Shown here in pieces: positions 51,099 to 59,723 of a stretch of DNA of 64,000 bases (positions are counted from its first letter, which is position 1; each line of letters begins with the position of its first letter). The notes below the pieces were generated by a model. It did not search any database. It saw only the letters and a list, made by a program, of their open reading frames with translations, and was not told where the DNA came from. A program made the translations under genes and the position numbers. This DNA is from Hymenobacter gelipurpurascens (GTDB taxonomy: Bacteria; Bacteroidota; Bacteroidia; Cytophagales; Hymenobacteraceae), in NCBI RefSeq assembly GCF_900187375.1, contig NZ_FYEW01000002.1:1302001-1366000 (forward strand). Direction: 5' to 3'.

Positions 51099-51140
51099 AT
51101 CAACTTTGCCAAGTCCTAGGCCACTTCACCCGGTTTCGTA

Positions 51141-51746
51141 TTACCTCTTCACTCCTGCTCCCAGCGTGAGTATATCGGTGAGTTTGAGGGAACGATTGGT
51201 GAGGGCGCTTACCAGGTGTAAGTCGTTGGTACTGAATTCCGAATAGAGCGACGTACGCGGCGCGTATTCTGCTGCGGAGTGGCCTACGCGCGTCAGGCGC
51301 ATACCGGCCAAAGCCCCAACCCGCACCGCCGACGACCACCAGTAATAGCCCGGCCGGTAGCGCCCCGCAGTATTATTGGTGAGGAAATACTGCCGGCCCG
51401 TAGTGTAATTGACCATCCCACCAACGGCCACAGGGCTCAGCTCCCAACGGGAGTGGCCTAGCCGGGGAGAAAACGGGAGGTAAGTGGTTTTCAGGGTGAT
51501 GATGGCCGTGGGACGGCCGGCCAGCCGGCGCGGCAGGTAGCCCACCAGCAGCTCCGGCTCCAGGCGCTGATGAGCCAGGCGGTAGCCCCCCCCCAGGGCC
51601 ACAAGGCCAATACCTCCGGCCACGTGCAGGGTCAGGAAGAAAGGTCCGGCGGCTGGCACCGGGGCCGTTTGGGCCGCTACTCTTGCTGGCAGCATAGCGC
51701 TGCCGTAGGCCACTATCCCCAGCAGCAGGTTATGCTTTCGGCCCAT
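51141..51746 (-). CDS. outer-membrane beta-barrel-like protein, copy A
   Basis: A 201-residue protein with a signal peptide (cleavage near RVAAQ, residue 26) and alternating strands such as 'GGIGLVALGGGYRLAHQRLEPELLVGYLPRRL' and 'LTDILTLGAGVKR'. It is clearly paralogous to the protein at 52616-53272: both have 'GGxGxVAxGxGY', 'LVGY(L/V)P', 'GYYW' and 'TDILTLxxGxK'. Its ATG lies 17 nt inside the end of the metallophosphoesterase gene, so the two form a unit. A terminal Arg instead of Phe is unusual for a barrel, but copy B ends in Phe. Confidence 0.78.
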   Translation of the reverse strand: MGRKHNLLLGIVAYGSAMLPARVAAQTAPVPAAGPFFLTLHVAGGIGLVALGGGYRLAHQRLEPELLVGYLPRRLAGRPTAIITLKTTYLPFSPRLGHSRWELSPVAVGGMVNYTTGRQYFLTNNTAGRYRPGYYWWSSAVRVGALAGMRLTRVGHSAAEYAPRTSLYSEFSTNDLHLVSALTNRSLKLTDILTLGAGVKR

Positions 51747-52557
51747 AGGTCACGGTCTCAACGCGGTACTGCCGCTGGCCCCACACCGAGATGATGTGGT
51801 AGCGGCGCTTCTCCAGGCTATAGGTGGTCAGGTACGTGACGCCATCGTGGAAGGGCTGGCCGGCCGTAAAGCGGTGCACGTGGCCGCTCAGGTGAAACAC
51901 CAGTTGCGAGCAGCCCCGCAAGGCCTCGGTATAGGCGGGCACTAGCTGCGGGTCAAAGTCCTCATCAGTGGGCGGCACATGGCTGAGCACCACGGTTCGC
52001 TGAGCCGTAAGCGTATCGGCCAGCTGCTTGCGGAGCCATGTCAGGTTGGGGACCATGCCGCCAAAGCCGTACTCGCGGCCATTGGTATCCAGGCAAATGA
52101 ACCGGGTGCCGCCATACTGAAAGGTGTAGTTCAGAGGGCCATAAAAGGCCTGGTAAATGGCCCGGCCGTTGCCCACCAAATCATGGTTGCCGATGACGGT
52201 GAGGTAGGGCACCCGCAACTGCTGCAGGCGCTGGTGCACCCACCGGAACTCCCGCGTGAGGCCAAAATCGGAAATGTCGCCGGCCACGAACACAAAGTCG
52301 AGGGCACGCTGCTGGTTTACGCTGGCCACAAACGCCTCTGTCTCGTCATAAAAGCGTTGGGTGTCGCCCACGAACGCAAAACGGACGGTATCAGAGGTGG
52401 CGCGGGGCCGCTGCTGAAGCCGAGCCAGGGCCTGCGCGGTCTGGGCCCGTTCTGCTGCCAGCACGTAGGTTTGGTTGGGGCTGTATTCTACCCAGGCACA
52501 GCCGGTTAGCCCTGCCAGCGCAACTATCCAGCTCCATAAACCCCAACGATTCAGCAT
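51730..52557 (-). CDS. metallophosphoesterase lipoprotein, copy A
   Basis: A 275-residue protein from ATG 52557 (52575 possible) with lipobox LTGC near residue 15. A calcineurin-like phosphoesterase domain follows with all five metal motifs: GDTQR (GDxx), GDISD (GDxxD), GNHDL, SHVPP and GHVH. It hydrolyses phosphate mono- or diesters; the substrate is unknown. It is followed in an overlapping frame by a beta-barrel-like protein, and the pair is repeated next to it at 52616-54054, which implies duplication of a two-gene cassette. Confidence 0.88.
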   Translation of the reverse strand: MLNRWGLWSWIVALAGLTGCAWVEYSPNQTYVLAAERAQTAQALARLQQRPRATSDTVRFAFVGDTQRFYDETEAFVASVNQQRALDFVFVAGDISDFGLTREFRWVHQRLQQLRVPYLTVIGNHDLVGNGRAIYQAFYGPLNYTFQYGGTRFICLDTNGREYGFGGMVPNLTWLRKQLADTLTAQRTVVLSHVPPTDEDFDPQLVPAYTEALRGCSQLVFHLSGHVHRFTAGQPFHDGVTYLTTYSLEKRRYHIISVWGQRQYRVETVTYGPKA

Positions 52558-52615
52558 AGTACGCAAGTCTTTCAACAGCCATACGAAGCCTCATCTGCTT
52601 CGGTCTTATCCGTGC

Positions 52616-53272
52616 CTAGAAATCAAATTTCAGCCCCAGGCTTAGCGTCAGGATATCGGTAGGTGAAAGTCCCTTCCGGTTCAGGGCGTAACTGAGAATG
52701 TAGAGGTCGTTGCTGCCGAGCTCGTAGTACAGGGAGGCATTGCGCGACTGCCCAGACGGTGTTTGGCGCCGAAATGAAACGCGGCTCCCCAGCAAAGGCC
52801 CCACGCGCGTATCCCGCGAGAACCAGTAGTAGCCTTTCTCATACTGGCCACTGGTGCCATCGTTGATGACGCCGTGCGTATAGCTCGCATAGGCCCCCAC
52901 CGTGAGCGGGCGCAGCTGCCACTTTTCGCCCAGCGGCACTACCCACGGCGAGTACATGTATTTGGCCGTGAAGATGGTAAGGTGAGAGCCGGCGTATTTT
53001 TCGGGCACGTAGCCCACCAGTATATCCAGCTCGCTACGGTCTTTCCAGAAGCCATAGCCAGCCCCGACTGCCACCATACCCACGCCGCCCCCGGTTTGCA
53101 ATACCAGGTGGCGCGGCCGGTACCAGGGCTGCGGCGCGGCGGCTGACTGGCCTAGGCCAGTCGGTTGGGAAGCCGTAAGAGTATCAGGAGCGACCTGGGT
53201 GATAAGCTGCTGTTGGGCAACCGCCGCCAGCGGGCAGGCCAGAGAGGCCGCCAGTAGTAGGTGTGGTGCCAT
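52616..53272 (-). CDS. outer-membrane beta-barrel-like protein, copy B
   Basis: The 218-residue paralogue of the protein at 51141-51746. It has a signal peptide ending near AVAQQ (residue 21), the same strand motifs and a terminal Phe ('LGLKFDF'). Its ATG overlaps the stop codon of the metallophosphoesterase copy B (TAATG), again coupling the pair. The barrel assignment is by alternation and C-terminal Phe; no named family is recognised. Confidence 0.8.
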   Translation of the reverse strand: MAPHLLLAASLACPLAAVAQQQLITQVAPDTLTASQPTGLGQSAAAPQPWYRPRHLVLQTGGGVGMVAVGAGYGFWKDRSELDILVGYVPEKYAGSHLTIFTAKYMYSPWVVPLGEKWQLRPLTVGAYASYTHGVINDGTSGQYEKGYYWFSRDTRVGPLLGSRVSFRRQTPSGQSRNASLYYELGSNDLYILSYALNRKGLSPTDILTLSLGLKFDF

Positions 53273-54054
53273 TAGAATGCTATTTCTTTAAGCCGAAACT
53301 CCTTGTCGCCCCACACCGTCACGATGAGGTAGCGGCGCTTCTCGAAGCCGTAGGAGTTGACGTAGGTAACACCATCGCCGAAAGGCTGCCCGATGCTGAA
53401 ATCGTGGCGGTGCGCGTTCATTTCGAATACCAGGCGCGGGTCTTCGCGCAGAGCGCTCACGTAGGCATCCTTCACGGCGGGGTCAAAGTCCTGATCTTGG
53501 GGCGGTACGTGCGAGATGACCACGTGGCGGCGCGTAGAGTTGTCGCGGAGCTGCTCGTTCACCCAGCCCATATCCGGAATGCGGCCATTGAAGTTGTACT
53601 CGCGGCCGTTGGTATCGGTCATGATGAACTTCGTGTCGCCGTAGATGAAGGAGTAGTTCAGCGGCCCGAACACCGCTTTGTAGGCTTCGCGGCCGTTGCC
53701 CACCTGGTCGTGGTTGCCGACCACGGTGAGGTACGGAATCTTGAGTTTGCGGAGCTGATCATCCACCCACCACATTTCGCGGGCCATCCCGAAATCGGAA
53801 ATATCGCCGGCTACCAGCATAAACTGGACTCCCGGCTGCTGATTGACGCTTTTCACCAGGTCCATCGCATCATCGTAGAAGCGCTGAGAGTCGCCGGTAT
53901 ATACAAACCGCAGCGTATCGCCGGGAGGCAACGGCCGCGCGGCCAAAGTTGCCAGATTTTTGCTGGTCAGGTCTTGCTTGTCATCGGGCGAGCGATGATC
54001 ATTAGGACTGAATTCCAGCATTTCGCAGCTGCTGAGCCCGAAGGCCGCCAGCAC
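53272..54054 (-). CDS. metallophosphoesterase lipoprotein, copy B
   Basis: The 260-residue paralogue of copy A with GDSQR, GDISD, GNHDQ and SHVPP present, but the GHxH metal motif reads AHRH. The only in-frame start is GTG 54054, leaving a lipobox LSSC at residue 10 with no basic n-region. Upstream, in frame without an ATG, are residues that look like a signal peptide ([19 protein letters not shown]). Either a non-ATG start lies further up or a frameshift has occurred. Confidence in the domain is high, in the start low. Confidence 0.8.
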   Translation of the reverse strand: MLAAFGLSSCEMLEFSPNDHRSPDDKQDLTSKNLATLAARPLPPGDTLRFVYTGDSQRFYDDAMDLVKSVNQQPGVQFMLVAGDISDFGMAREMWWVDDQLRKLKIPYLTVVGNHDQVGNGREAYKAVFGPLNYSFIYGDTKFIMTDTNGREYNFNGRIPDMGWVNEQLRDNSTRRHVVISHVPPQDQDFDPAVKDAYVSALREDPRLVFEMNAHRHDFSIGQPFGDGVTYVNSYGFEKRRYLIVTVWGDKEFRLKEIAF

Positions 54055-54135
54055 GGAAAGCCGGGTAAAGAGAGAGTGAGAGCGGAAAAAAGGAGAACAT
54101 ACCTCAACACAGAAACAACGAATACCTTTTCTCCT

Positions 54136-54175
54136 GAAAGAATAAGGACGAGGCTATATACCGGCCAGCTCGTCC
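54136..54175 (-). terminator. candidate terminator after arylesterase
   Basis: GGACGAG (54146-54152) pairs with CTCGTCC (54169-54175) around 16 nt, followed on the reverse strand by TTATTCTTTC. The stem is short, so confidence is moderate. It lies well downstream of the arylesterase gene. Confidence 0.4.
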
Positions 54176-54421
54176 GTTTGTTTGCCTGTAAAACGCCTTA
54201 AGGCAGCCGTAGCAGGGGTTAAGCAGCCAAGCGTTTCCATCGCCACCCTATTTTAAACGCTTGCAAGGCCGAAAATGGATTCTAAAGACATTCTGTAGAA
54301 AACAGACCGTTTCCATCAAAAAAAATCCTCGGCATCCCTCCTACCGCTGCCGCCTCATAAGCTCAGCCGCACAGGTTTGGTCTTGACCTGCGTAGACGTT
54401 TACCTAATCCCGGCAACAGGC
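54176..54421. other. intergenic, no gene found
   Basis: About 245 nt between the arylesterase and metallophosphoesterase copy B, both on the reverse strand. It has AAACGC/GCGTTT pairs and A-rich stretches but no convincing ORF, promoter pair or repeat. Confidence 0.4.
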
Positions 54422-55015
54422 CTAGGCGCGCTCCAGCACCGGCCGTAGAACAGCCCACACATTATCGGCGAGCAGGCGCTGGCCGGCCGCGTTCGGGTGC
54501 ACGCCATCGGGCAGGTTGAGGTGGCGCTGCCCAATGACGCCGTGCAGCAGAAACGGTACAAAATCGACCTCGTTTTTCTCCGCCAGCTGCCGAAACAGCG
54601 CCTTGAATTCCTGGGCATAGTGCCCGTAGCGGCCGCCGCCCAGCGTGGCCAGCGGCCCCAAATCAAACGGAAACTCCAGGCCTACCAGCACCAACCGGGC
54701 TTCGGGGTGCTGGCGGCGCACTTCATCCAGTATAAACTGCAGGTTCTGGGTGGTTTCGCGTACCGGAATGCCGCGCAGGCCATCGTTGGCGCCCAGCTCC
54801 AGCACGAACACCTCTATCCGTGGGAAGCGCCCGAGCACAGAGGCTATGCGCTGGCGGCCACCGGCCGTGGTTTCGCCGCTTACGCCGTAGTTGTGGGCTT
54901 TGTAGGAGAGGCCTAGCGCGTCTATCTTCTCCTGAATGCGGGCCGGGAAAGACTCTGGAGCCCGGAGCTGGTACCCAGCCGTGAGGGAATCGCCGAAAAA
55001 AACAATGTTCTGCAT
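54422..55015 (-). CDS. arylesterase, GDSL/SGNH hydrolase (TesA-like)
   Basis: A 197-residue SGNH hydrolase without a signal. Block I is 'VFFGDSLTAGY' (nucleophile Ser 10), block II 'GVSGETTAGG', block III 'LELGANDGLRG' and block V 'LPDGVHPNAAGQRL' (Asp-x-x-His). It is close to TesA/arylesterase, hydrolysing acyl esters. It starts downstream of a long spacer and is alone. A cytoplasmic location is implied unless a signal is missing. Confidence 0.93.
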   Translation of the reverse strand: MQNIVFFGDSLTAGYQLRAPESFPARIQEKIDALGLSYKAHNYGVSGETTAGGRQRIASVLGRFPRIEVFVLELGANDGLRGIPVRETTQNLQFILDEVRRQHPEARLVLVGLEFPFDLGPLATLGGGRYGHYAQEFKALFRQLAEKNEVDFVPFLLHGVIGQRHLNLPDGVHPNAAGQRLLADNVWAVLRPVLERA

Positions 55016-55167
55016 ACATAAGTGGGCTAGCCGTGCGGGCCGCCGAAGTTGCTAACGTGCGGGTTTGGGCGCAGGTTCGGGACCTGGCAGCCGGTGGCCC
55101 CGCCCCTCTGCTGCCAGGTGGCGCGGTTAGTTTCAGACTGGCCTAGGCTTTTCCGGAATGGGCGCCT

Positions 55168-55175
55168 TACCTTTG
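55168..55175 (+). promoter_or_regulatory. -7 promoter box for the thioredoxin gene
   Basis: TACCTTTG matches TAnnTTTG exactly and lies about 60 nt before ATG 55235. A near-palindrome GTTAAGAATTATTCTTGAC follows at 55182-55200, at or just after the expected transcription start. Confidence 0.6.
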
Positions 55176-55234
55176 CGGCCAGTTAAGAATTATTCTTGAC
55201 TGGCTGTTTTGTTGTTCACCCAATTGTTGTTGCA

Positions 55235-55558
55235 ATGCCCGTTACCAAAGCCACTGATACCGATTTCCGTCAGCTCCTTGACCAGCACGAGAAGGTAGTG
55301 GTGAAATACTACGCCGACTGGTGCGGCAATTGCCGCTTGTTTTCGCCTAAGTTCAAGCGCCTTTCGGATGCTGAACAAAACCAGGAGGTTGCGTTCCTGG
55401 ATGTAAACGCCGAAACCAGCCCCGAGGCCCGTAAGCTGGCGGGCGTTACCAACCTGCCCTGCTTCGCGGTGTTCCGCAATGGTGAGTTGATCGACACGCT
55501 GTCGGCCAGCAAAGAAGAGGCCGTGGTAGAGCTGATTTCTAAACTGCACGCCAACTAA
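55235..55558 (+). CDS. thioredoxin-fold protein
   Basis: A 107-residue thioredoxin with 'VVKYYADWCGNCRLFSPKF' (CxxC active site, residues about 28-31) and the cis-Pro in 'TNLPCFAVFRNGEL'. The additional cysteine in 'NLPCFA' is unusual. ATG 55235 fits the family start; an in-frame ATG at 55196 adds residues from the palindromic leader. It is the first gene of a two-gene unit with the small protein at 55571. Confidence 0.92.
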   Translation: MPVTKATDTDFRQLLDQHEKVVVKYYADWCGNCRLFSPKFKRLSDAEQNQEVAFLDVNAETSPEARKLAGVTNLPCFAVFRNGELIDTLSASKEEAVVELISKLHAN

Positions 55559-55570
55559 CGCCCGGCTGCC

Positions 55571-55813
55571 ATGAAGATGCCCGCCATTAAGCGTCTGGTA
55601 GAAACCCAGACCCTGGACAACCTTGTGTTGGCTGAAGAGGCGCTGCTGGAAGAGCAGCCGCTGCCGTTTGAAGTGGAAGGCGAAGATGAGGGCGAGCAGC
55701 TTACCCACATTTTCGCGGCTATCTTCATTCTGAACCATATGCAGGAGCACGGCTCCCAGTTCAAGGATGCCCTGCGCGAATACACCAAAAAAGTGCGTGT
55801 ATCCATCAGCTAG
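55571..55813 (+). CDS. DUF6952-like small protein
   Basis: An 80-residue protein beginning 'MKMPAIKRLVETQTLDNLVLAEEALLEE' with 'VEGEDEGEQLTHIFAAIFIL' and a conserved 'LREYTKKVRVSIS' end. This pattern matches, from memory, DUF6952, a small family that recurs next to thioredoxin genes in Bacteroidota. It begins 12 nt after the thioredoxin, so they are cotranscribed; a thiol-redox accessory role is a guess. The stop TAG is part of a TAGGCCACT motif. Confidence 0.82.
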   Translation: MKMPAIKRLVETQTLDNLVLAEEALLEEQPLPFEVEGEDEGEQLTHIFAAIFILNHMQEHGSQFKDALREYTKKVRVSIS

Positions 55814-55833
55814 GCCACTCGTACTGGCCTAGG

Positions 55834-55892
55834 CCTGGTAAAGCAAAACGCCCAACGACTCCAGTAGTCGTTGGGCGTTTTGCTTTACCAGG
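55834..55892. terminator. bidirectional terminator
   Basis: A 28-bp nearly perfect stem (CCTGGTAAAGCAAAACGCCC... with its complement) around a short CCAG-type loop ends with TTTTGC tracts in both directions, between convergent genes. Confidence 0.88.
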
Positions 55893-55901
55893 TAGCCGGT
55901 T

Positions 55902-56516
55902 TTAGAGCCGCGCAAAGTGCGCGGCGGCTAGCCGAATGCCTTCCTCGGTGCAGATGCCGCGGATGTAGTAGAGGTAGATGCTGCGGAACACCTCCGCCAG
56001 GTTGTAGCGGCTGGGCGGAAACACGTTGGTATTCAGAATCAGGTTCATCTGCTCCAGAATGATTTTGGTGACCAGCTCAATATTAATGTCGCCGCGAAAC
56101 TGCCGGAGCAGGATGCCTTCATTCAGCAGTGAATGAATTTGGGGGGCGGAGTAATTGGCTAGGTGCTGCATGAGCATTTCCCACACGCGCGGGTGCTCCT
56201 GCTGTACCACCACATAATCGGTTTGGGGGGCCTTTTGCATCTCCCCGATGCCGTGCTGCAACAGGCCCAGCATGCGCTCTACGGGGCTTTGCAGGCGGGC
56301 AAACAGCTCCTGGTGCTCCCGCTTCTGCCGGTCCAGATCAAACCGTACGGCTTGGGTCACAAACTCGTCTTTATTTTGGAAGGTCTCCTGAAATTCTGTG
56401 GCGCTCAGTCCCAACTGGCTTAGCAAGCCGTCCTCCGATAACGCAGTGATTCCGCCGGCACGGGCAAACAGGGAGGGCGCCTGTTCCAAGAGGCGCTCCT
56501 TAGCAGCTTGATTCAT
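55902..56516 (-). CDS. TetR/AcrR-like regulator, copy 1
   Basis: A 204-residue protein from ATG 56516 with a TetR-like N-terminal helix-turn-helix in 'TALSEDGLLSQLGLSATEFQETFQNKDEFV' (about 25-55), matching the pattern of TetR recognition helices ending in F-x-NK-x-EL. A helical ligand domain follows ('ERMLGLLQHGIGEM'). Its C-terminal 'RGICTEEGIRLAAAHFARL' is shared with the paralogue at 56723. The 56597 ATG adds residues with no family match. Target and ligand unknown. Confidence 0.82.
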   Translation of the reverse strand: MNQAAKERLLEQAPSLFARAGGITALSEDGLLSQLGLSATEFQETFQNKDEFVTQAVRFDLDRQKREHQELFARLQSPVERMLGLLQHGIGEMQKAPQTDYVVVQQEHPRVWEMLMQHLANYSAPQIHSLLNEGILLRQFRGDINIELVTKIILEQMNLILNTNVFPPSRYNLAEVFRSIYLYYIRGICTEEGIRLAAAHFARL

Positions 56517-56722
56517 AGAAAGGTAGGGTGAGGCAGCGCGTATTTGTGCCACATTGAGCACCCCTAAAGTACACTTCTTTTCCTGTCGCGTTAGCATAGC
56601 CCCGCAAAGAGTATACCCACTGTTTAGCTTGCTCCATTGCCTTCAGCAGGGGCTGGCTCCTGGGCACGGAGTCTGGCAGCGCGGTAGCAGAAGGGCCTTT
56701 AAGGTTTCTACCGCCCTCAGGC

Positions 56723-57334
56723 TTACATCCGGTCGAAGTGAGAGGCGACCATCCGCAGGCCTTCCACGGTGCATAAGCCGCGCACATAGGGAGCAAACAT
56801 GTTGCGGTACACATCGGCCTGGTTGGTGTGCTCAGGCGGGAAATACTCCTCGTTGAGCACCAGGTTAAGCTGAGCCAGCATAATGTGTACCACCATGCCT
56901 ACATCCAGATCGGATCGGAACTGGCCTTCCCGCATGCCCTCCCGCAGCAGGCGCGTGAGCAGGGGCAGCGAGTAGTCGTAGAGGTAGTCCTGAATCAGGA
57001 CCCAGCAGTCGGGGTACTGTTGCCGCAGCACCTGGTAATCGTAATGAGGCGAGCGACGCAGCTCCTGAAGGCTGTGGTGGAGCAGTGCCAATATGCACTC
57101 GACGGGGGTAGCCAGGTTGGCCAGCAGCTCATCGTGCTCCTGGCGCTGGCGCTGCAGGTTGCGCTGGATTACCAGGTAGAGCATTCCGGCTTTGTTGCCG
57201 AATACCTCCCGAAAAGAGGTCAGGGATAAATCGAGGGCTACGGCCAGTTGCTCCTCGTGCAAAATGCCCACCCCCACCTGCTGGAGCAGCTGGTTAGCGC
57301 GGTCTAATAGCTGGTGGAGTACGATTTCCTCCAT
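56723..57334 (-). CDS. TetR/AcrR-like regulator, copy 2
   Basis: A 203-residue paralogue of the neighbour. The DNA-binding segment 'EQLAVALDLSLTSFREVFGNKAGML' (about 28-52) is followed by a helical domain. A near-identical C-terminal motif, 'RGLCTVEGLRMVASHFDRM', is shared with copy 1, and 'VEC(I)LALLHHSL' mirrors its ligand region. It lies about 200 nt upstream of copy 1 on the same strand. It could repress the carotenoid genes upstream or act with copy 1; no operator was identified. Confidence 0.82.
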   Translation of the reverse strand: MEEIVLHQLLDRANQLLQQVGVGILHEEQLAVALDLSLTSFREVFGNKAGMLYLVIQRNLQRQRQEHDELLANLATPVECILALLHHSLQELRRSPHYDYQVLRQQYPDCWVLIQDYLYDYSLPLLTRLLREGMREGQFRSDLDVGMVVHIMLAQLNLVLNEEYFPPEHTNQADVYRNMFAPYVRGLCTVEGLRMVASHFDRM

Positions 57335-57406
57335 AAGAATAAGTCAAAAACTATTGAGGCACCCGTCTGTCTGCACTCACCAACGGGGCCCTAACGCTGC
57401 CGAGGC

Positions 57407-58090
57407 CTAGGCCAGCATACTCAGGCCGAAAAAAAATAACAACTGAAGCAAATACACAAAGGGTACCAGCAAGTTACGCTTGCTGAAATCCATGCGGTTG
57501 AAGTACACCTGCAGGATCAGGGCCACCGCAAACCAGCCTTTGAAGTTCTGCAGCGGGATAATATCATAGCGCCAGTTCCAGAAGCCGTAGCGCACGGCCA
57601 CCGGCTCCAGACAGATATCCATGCCTACTAGTAGCAGGGCGGCCACCACGGCCCGCAGAAAGCCCGGCAACGGCAAGTGGCTGGCCAGCACACCACCCAT
57701 ATAGGTGAGCATAAACCAGTTGAGACCAATAATCAGGGGCACGCCCAGCCATTGCGTCCCGAGCGTAGGCCCGTACTCATATTGCCCAAAAATGACGCCC
57801 GTCCGGATACCGGCCACCTCCACGAAGAAGCCCACCAGCATCACGACGACCGCAAAGCTCCAGAAGTTGGCATCGCGGCGGGGCTGGAAGGCCACCAGCA
57901 GGCCCGCCGTAAGCAGCAGATTGAGCGGCACAAACTGCAGGTAGAACGACTTATCCTGCGCAAACGCCAGCCCCAGAAATCCCGTCACGTGGAAAAGCAG
58001 CAGCACGCCCTGCGCCATCCGCAGCCGGCGCTGCTGAGCATCGGGCGCTAGGGTGGTAAGGCGTTGGGGCTGTTGGGTTGATTCGGTCAT
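57407..58090 (-). CDS. carotenoid biosynthesis protein (CruF-like)
   Basis: A 227-residue integral membrane protein with six to seven predicted transmembrane helices, of the CruF/bisanhydrobacterioruberin hydratase family. Typical blocks are 'VEVAGIRTGVIFGQYEYGPTLG' and 'LVGMDICLEPVAVRYGFWNW', with the conserved Glu/Asp near 'FFVEVAG' and 'MDICLEP'. It likely hydrates the 1,2 end of acyclic carotenoids in the membrane. It lies 107 nt downstream of the desaturase gene in the same direction. Confidence 0.87.
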   Translation of the reverse strand: MTESTQQPQRLTTLAPDAQQRRLRMAQGVLLLFHVTGFLGLAFAQDKSFYLQFVPLNLLLTAGLLVAFQPRRDANFWSFAVVVMLVGFFVEVAGIRTGVIFGQYEYGPTLGTQWLGVPLIIGLNWFMLTYMGGVLASHLPLPGFLRAVVAALLLVGMDICLEPVAVRYGFWNWRYDIIPLQNFKGWFAVALILQVYFNRMDFSKRNLLVPFVYLLQLLFFFGLSMLA

Positions 58091-58197
58091 CAGAGGGGAA
58101 GTGAGAATATAGGCGCCACAAGGTAAAACGCAGACTCCAGAACAAGCTGGTCGGCGGCTGGTTCGAGTCCCGGTGGTCTAGGCCAGTATTTCGGGCG

Positions 58198-59697
58198 TTA
58201 CTTTTTGATTAGATCAGCCACTATACGGGCCGAGAGCAAACAGAGCGGTATTCCACCGCCCGGATGCACTGAGCCCCCGCAAAAGTACAGCCCTTCTAGT
58301 TGTTGCGAAAAATTGGGATGCCGCAGAAACGCCGCCATGGAGTTATTGGAAGAGCTGCCGTAGAGCGCCCCGCCAAACGAGGACGTGCGCGCCTCAATGC
58401 CTGGCGGGTCCCAGACGTGCTCCGCCCGAATCAGCTGGCCAACATCGGTGCCCAGGGCCTTGCTCACGCGGGCCACTACTGCCGCGCGGGTGCGGGCCAC
58501 CAGCGTAGGCCAGTCCTGGCCCTGGTCGTGAGGTACATTCACCATCACAAACCAGTTCTCGTGGCCCTCTGGCGCATCGGTGGGCGTGTGCCCGCTCGTG
58601 ATGTTGACGTACACCGTGGGGTCAGCGGCAATGGTTTTTTCCTGGAAAATTGCGTCGAACTCGCGCTTGTAGTCCTCCGAGAAGAAGATGTTGTGCACGC
58701 CCAGCTCCGGAAAGTGCTGCCCGATGCCCCAGTAAAAAATCAGGGCCGAGGAGGAGCGCGGCTGCCGCAGGGTACGCTCCGGTGCGGGCTCCTTGTGCAG
58801 CAGACGGCGGTACGTAGGCACCACATCCATGTTGCTGACCACCAGCCCAAAATCATAGACATCCTTAACCGTCCGTAGGCCAGTCACGCTGCCGGCGGCC
58901 GTGAGAATTTCCTCCACCGGCTCGTTGTAGCGGAACTGCACGCCCAGGTCTTCCGCCAGCTTTACCAGGCTTTCAGCAATGGCATAGATGCCGCCTTCGG
59001 GATAGAACGCGCCCAGCCCATGCTCCAGGTGCGGAATCATGCTGAGCGTGGCCGGCGCCTGGTACGGGTCGGAGCCGTTGTAGGTCGCAAACCGATCAAA
59101 GAGCTGCACGAGGCGCGGCTCCTGCGGGAAAGCCGAAGCGTGGCGCTGGTGCATGGTACTGGTGAGGCCCAACGTAGGCAACGCCGCCAAGGCCTTAAGC
59201 ACATCCGGCGAGAGGTAGGTGCTAGCCTTGTGCAAGGACTTCTGTAGGAATGTATCGGCGGTGGCTTCGTAGGCCAGTCGGCTGCGCTTGAGAAAGGCCA
59301 ATACCTCCGCAGCCGGCACGCTCAGCTTTTGCTCTATCTCTTGGGCAAACTTATCCTCATCGGCCCAAGCCGTAAGCTGGGTACCATCGGGGAAGAAGTA
59401 CTGCGTAATGGGGTCGAGGCGCTGGTAACGGAAATGGTCCTGCGGGTCGCGGCCAGCCAGCCGAAACAGCTCATCAACGAGGTGCGGCAGCGTAAACAAC
59501 GACGGACCTCCATCAAAGCGGTAGCCGCCCGGCAGCACCAGTTGGTGCATCTTGCCCCCAAAGCTTTCCTGGGCCTCAAACACCGTGACTTTGTGCCCGG
59601 CCAACGCCAGCCGCACCGCCGAAGCAATACCGCCAATACCGGCGCCAATAATGGCGACGGGTTGTTTGGGAGCAGAGGAAGTTTTTAGACGAGCCAC
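58198..59697 (-). CDS. carotenoid desaturase (CrtI/CrtD family)
   Basis: A 499-residue FAD enzyme. The dinucleotide loop 'VAIIGAGIGGIASAVRLALAG' is at residues 14-34, followed by 'FEAQESFGGKMHQL' and 'FDGGPSLFTLPHLVDELF' (CrtI-type). The C-terminal FAD block is 'FCGGSVHPGGGIPLCLLSARIVA'. With the CruF-like neighbour it fits a 1-hydroxycarotenoid 3,4-desaturase (CrtD) or phytoene desaturase. The start is GTG 59697, with no other candidate nearby. It gives the expected pigment role in Hymenobacter-like bacteria. Confidence 0.9.
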   Translation of the reverse strand: MARLKTSSAPKQPVAIIGAGIGGIASAVRLALAGHKVTVFEAQESFGGKMHQLVLPGGYRFDGGPSLFTLPHLVDELFRLAGRDPQDHFRYQRLDPITQYFFPDGTQLTAWADEDKFAQEIEQKLSVPAAEVLAFLKRSRLAYEATADTFLQKSLHKASTYLSPDVLKALAALPTLGLTSTMHQRHASAFPQEPRLVQLFDRFATYNGSDPYQAPATLSMIPHLEHGLGAFYPEGGIYAIAESLVKLAEDLGVQFRYNEPVEEILTAAGSVTGLRTVKDVYDFGLVVSNMDVVPTYRRLLHKEPAPERTLRQPRSSSALIFYWGIGQHFPELGVHNIFFSEDYKREFDAIFQEKTIAADPTVYVNITSGHTPTDAPEGHENWFVMVNVPHDQGQDWPTLVARTRAAVVARVSKALGTDVGQLIRAEHVWDPPGIEARTSSFGGALYGSSSNNSMAAFLRHPNFSQQLEGLYFCGGSVHPGGGIPLCLLSARIVADLIKK

Positions 59698-59723
59698 AGA
59701 AAGGTATATAACTTGTGTTGCAG

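Noticed and set aside
54055..54101. phosphoesterase copy B starting at ATG 54101
   Set aside because: That ATG is in a different frame and would need a frameshift; it is only noted as a possible explanation of the odd start.
58117..58181. tRNA-like segment (GGTTCGAGTCC with an ACTCCAGAA upstream)
   Set aside because: The T-loop-like sequence is there, but the T-stem has two mismatches, the anticodon stem does not pair and no matching acceptor strand exists upstream. At most a tRNA fragment.
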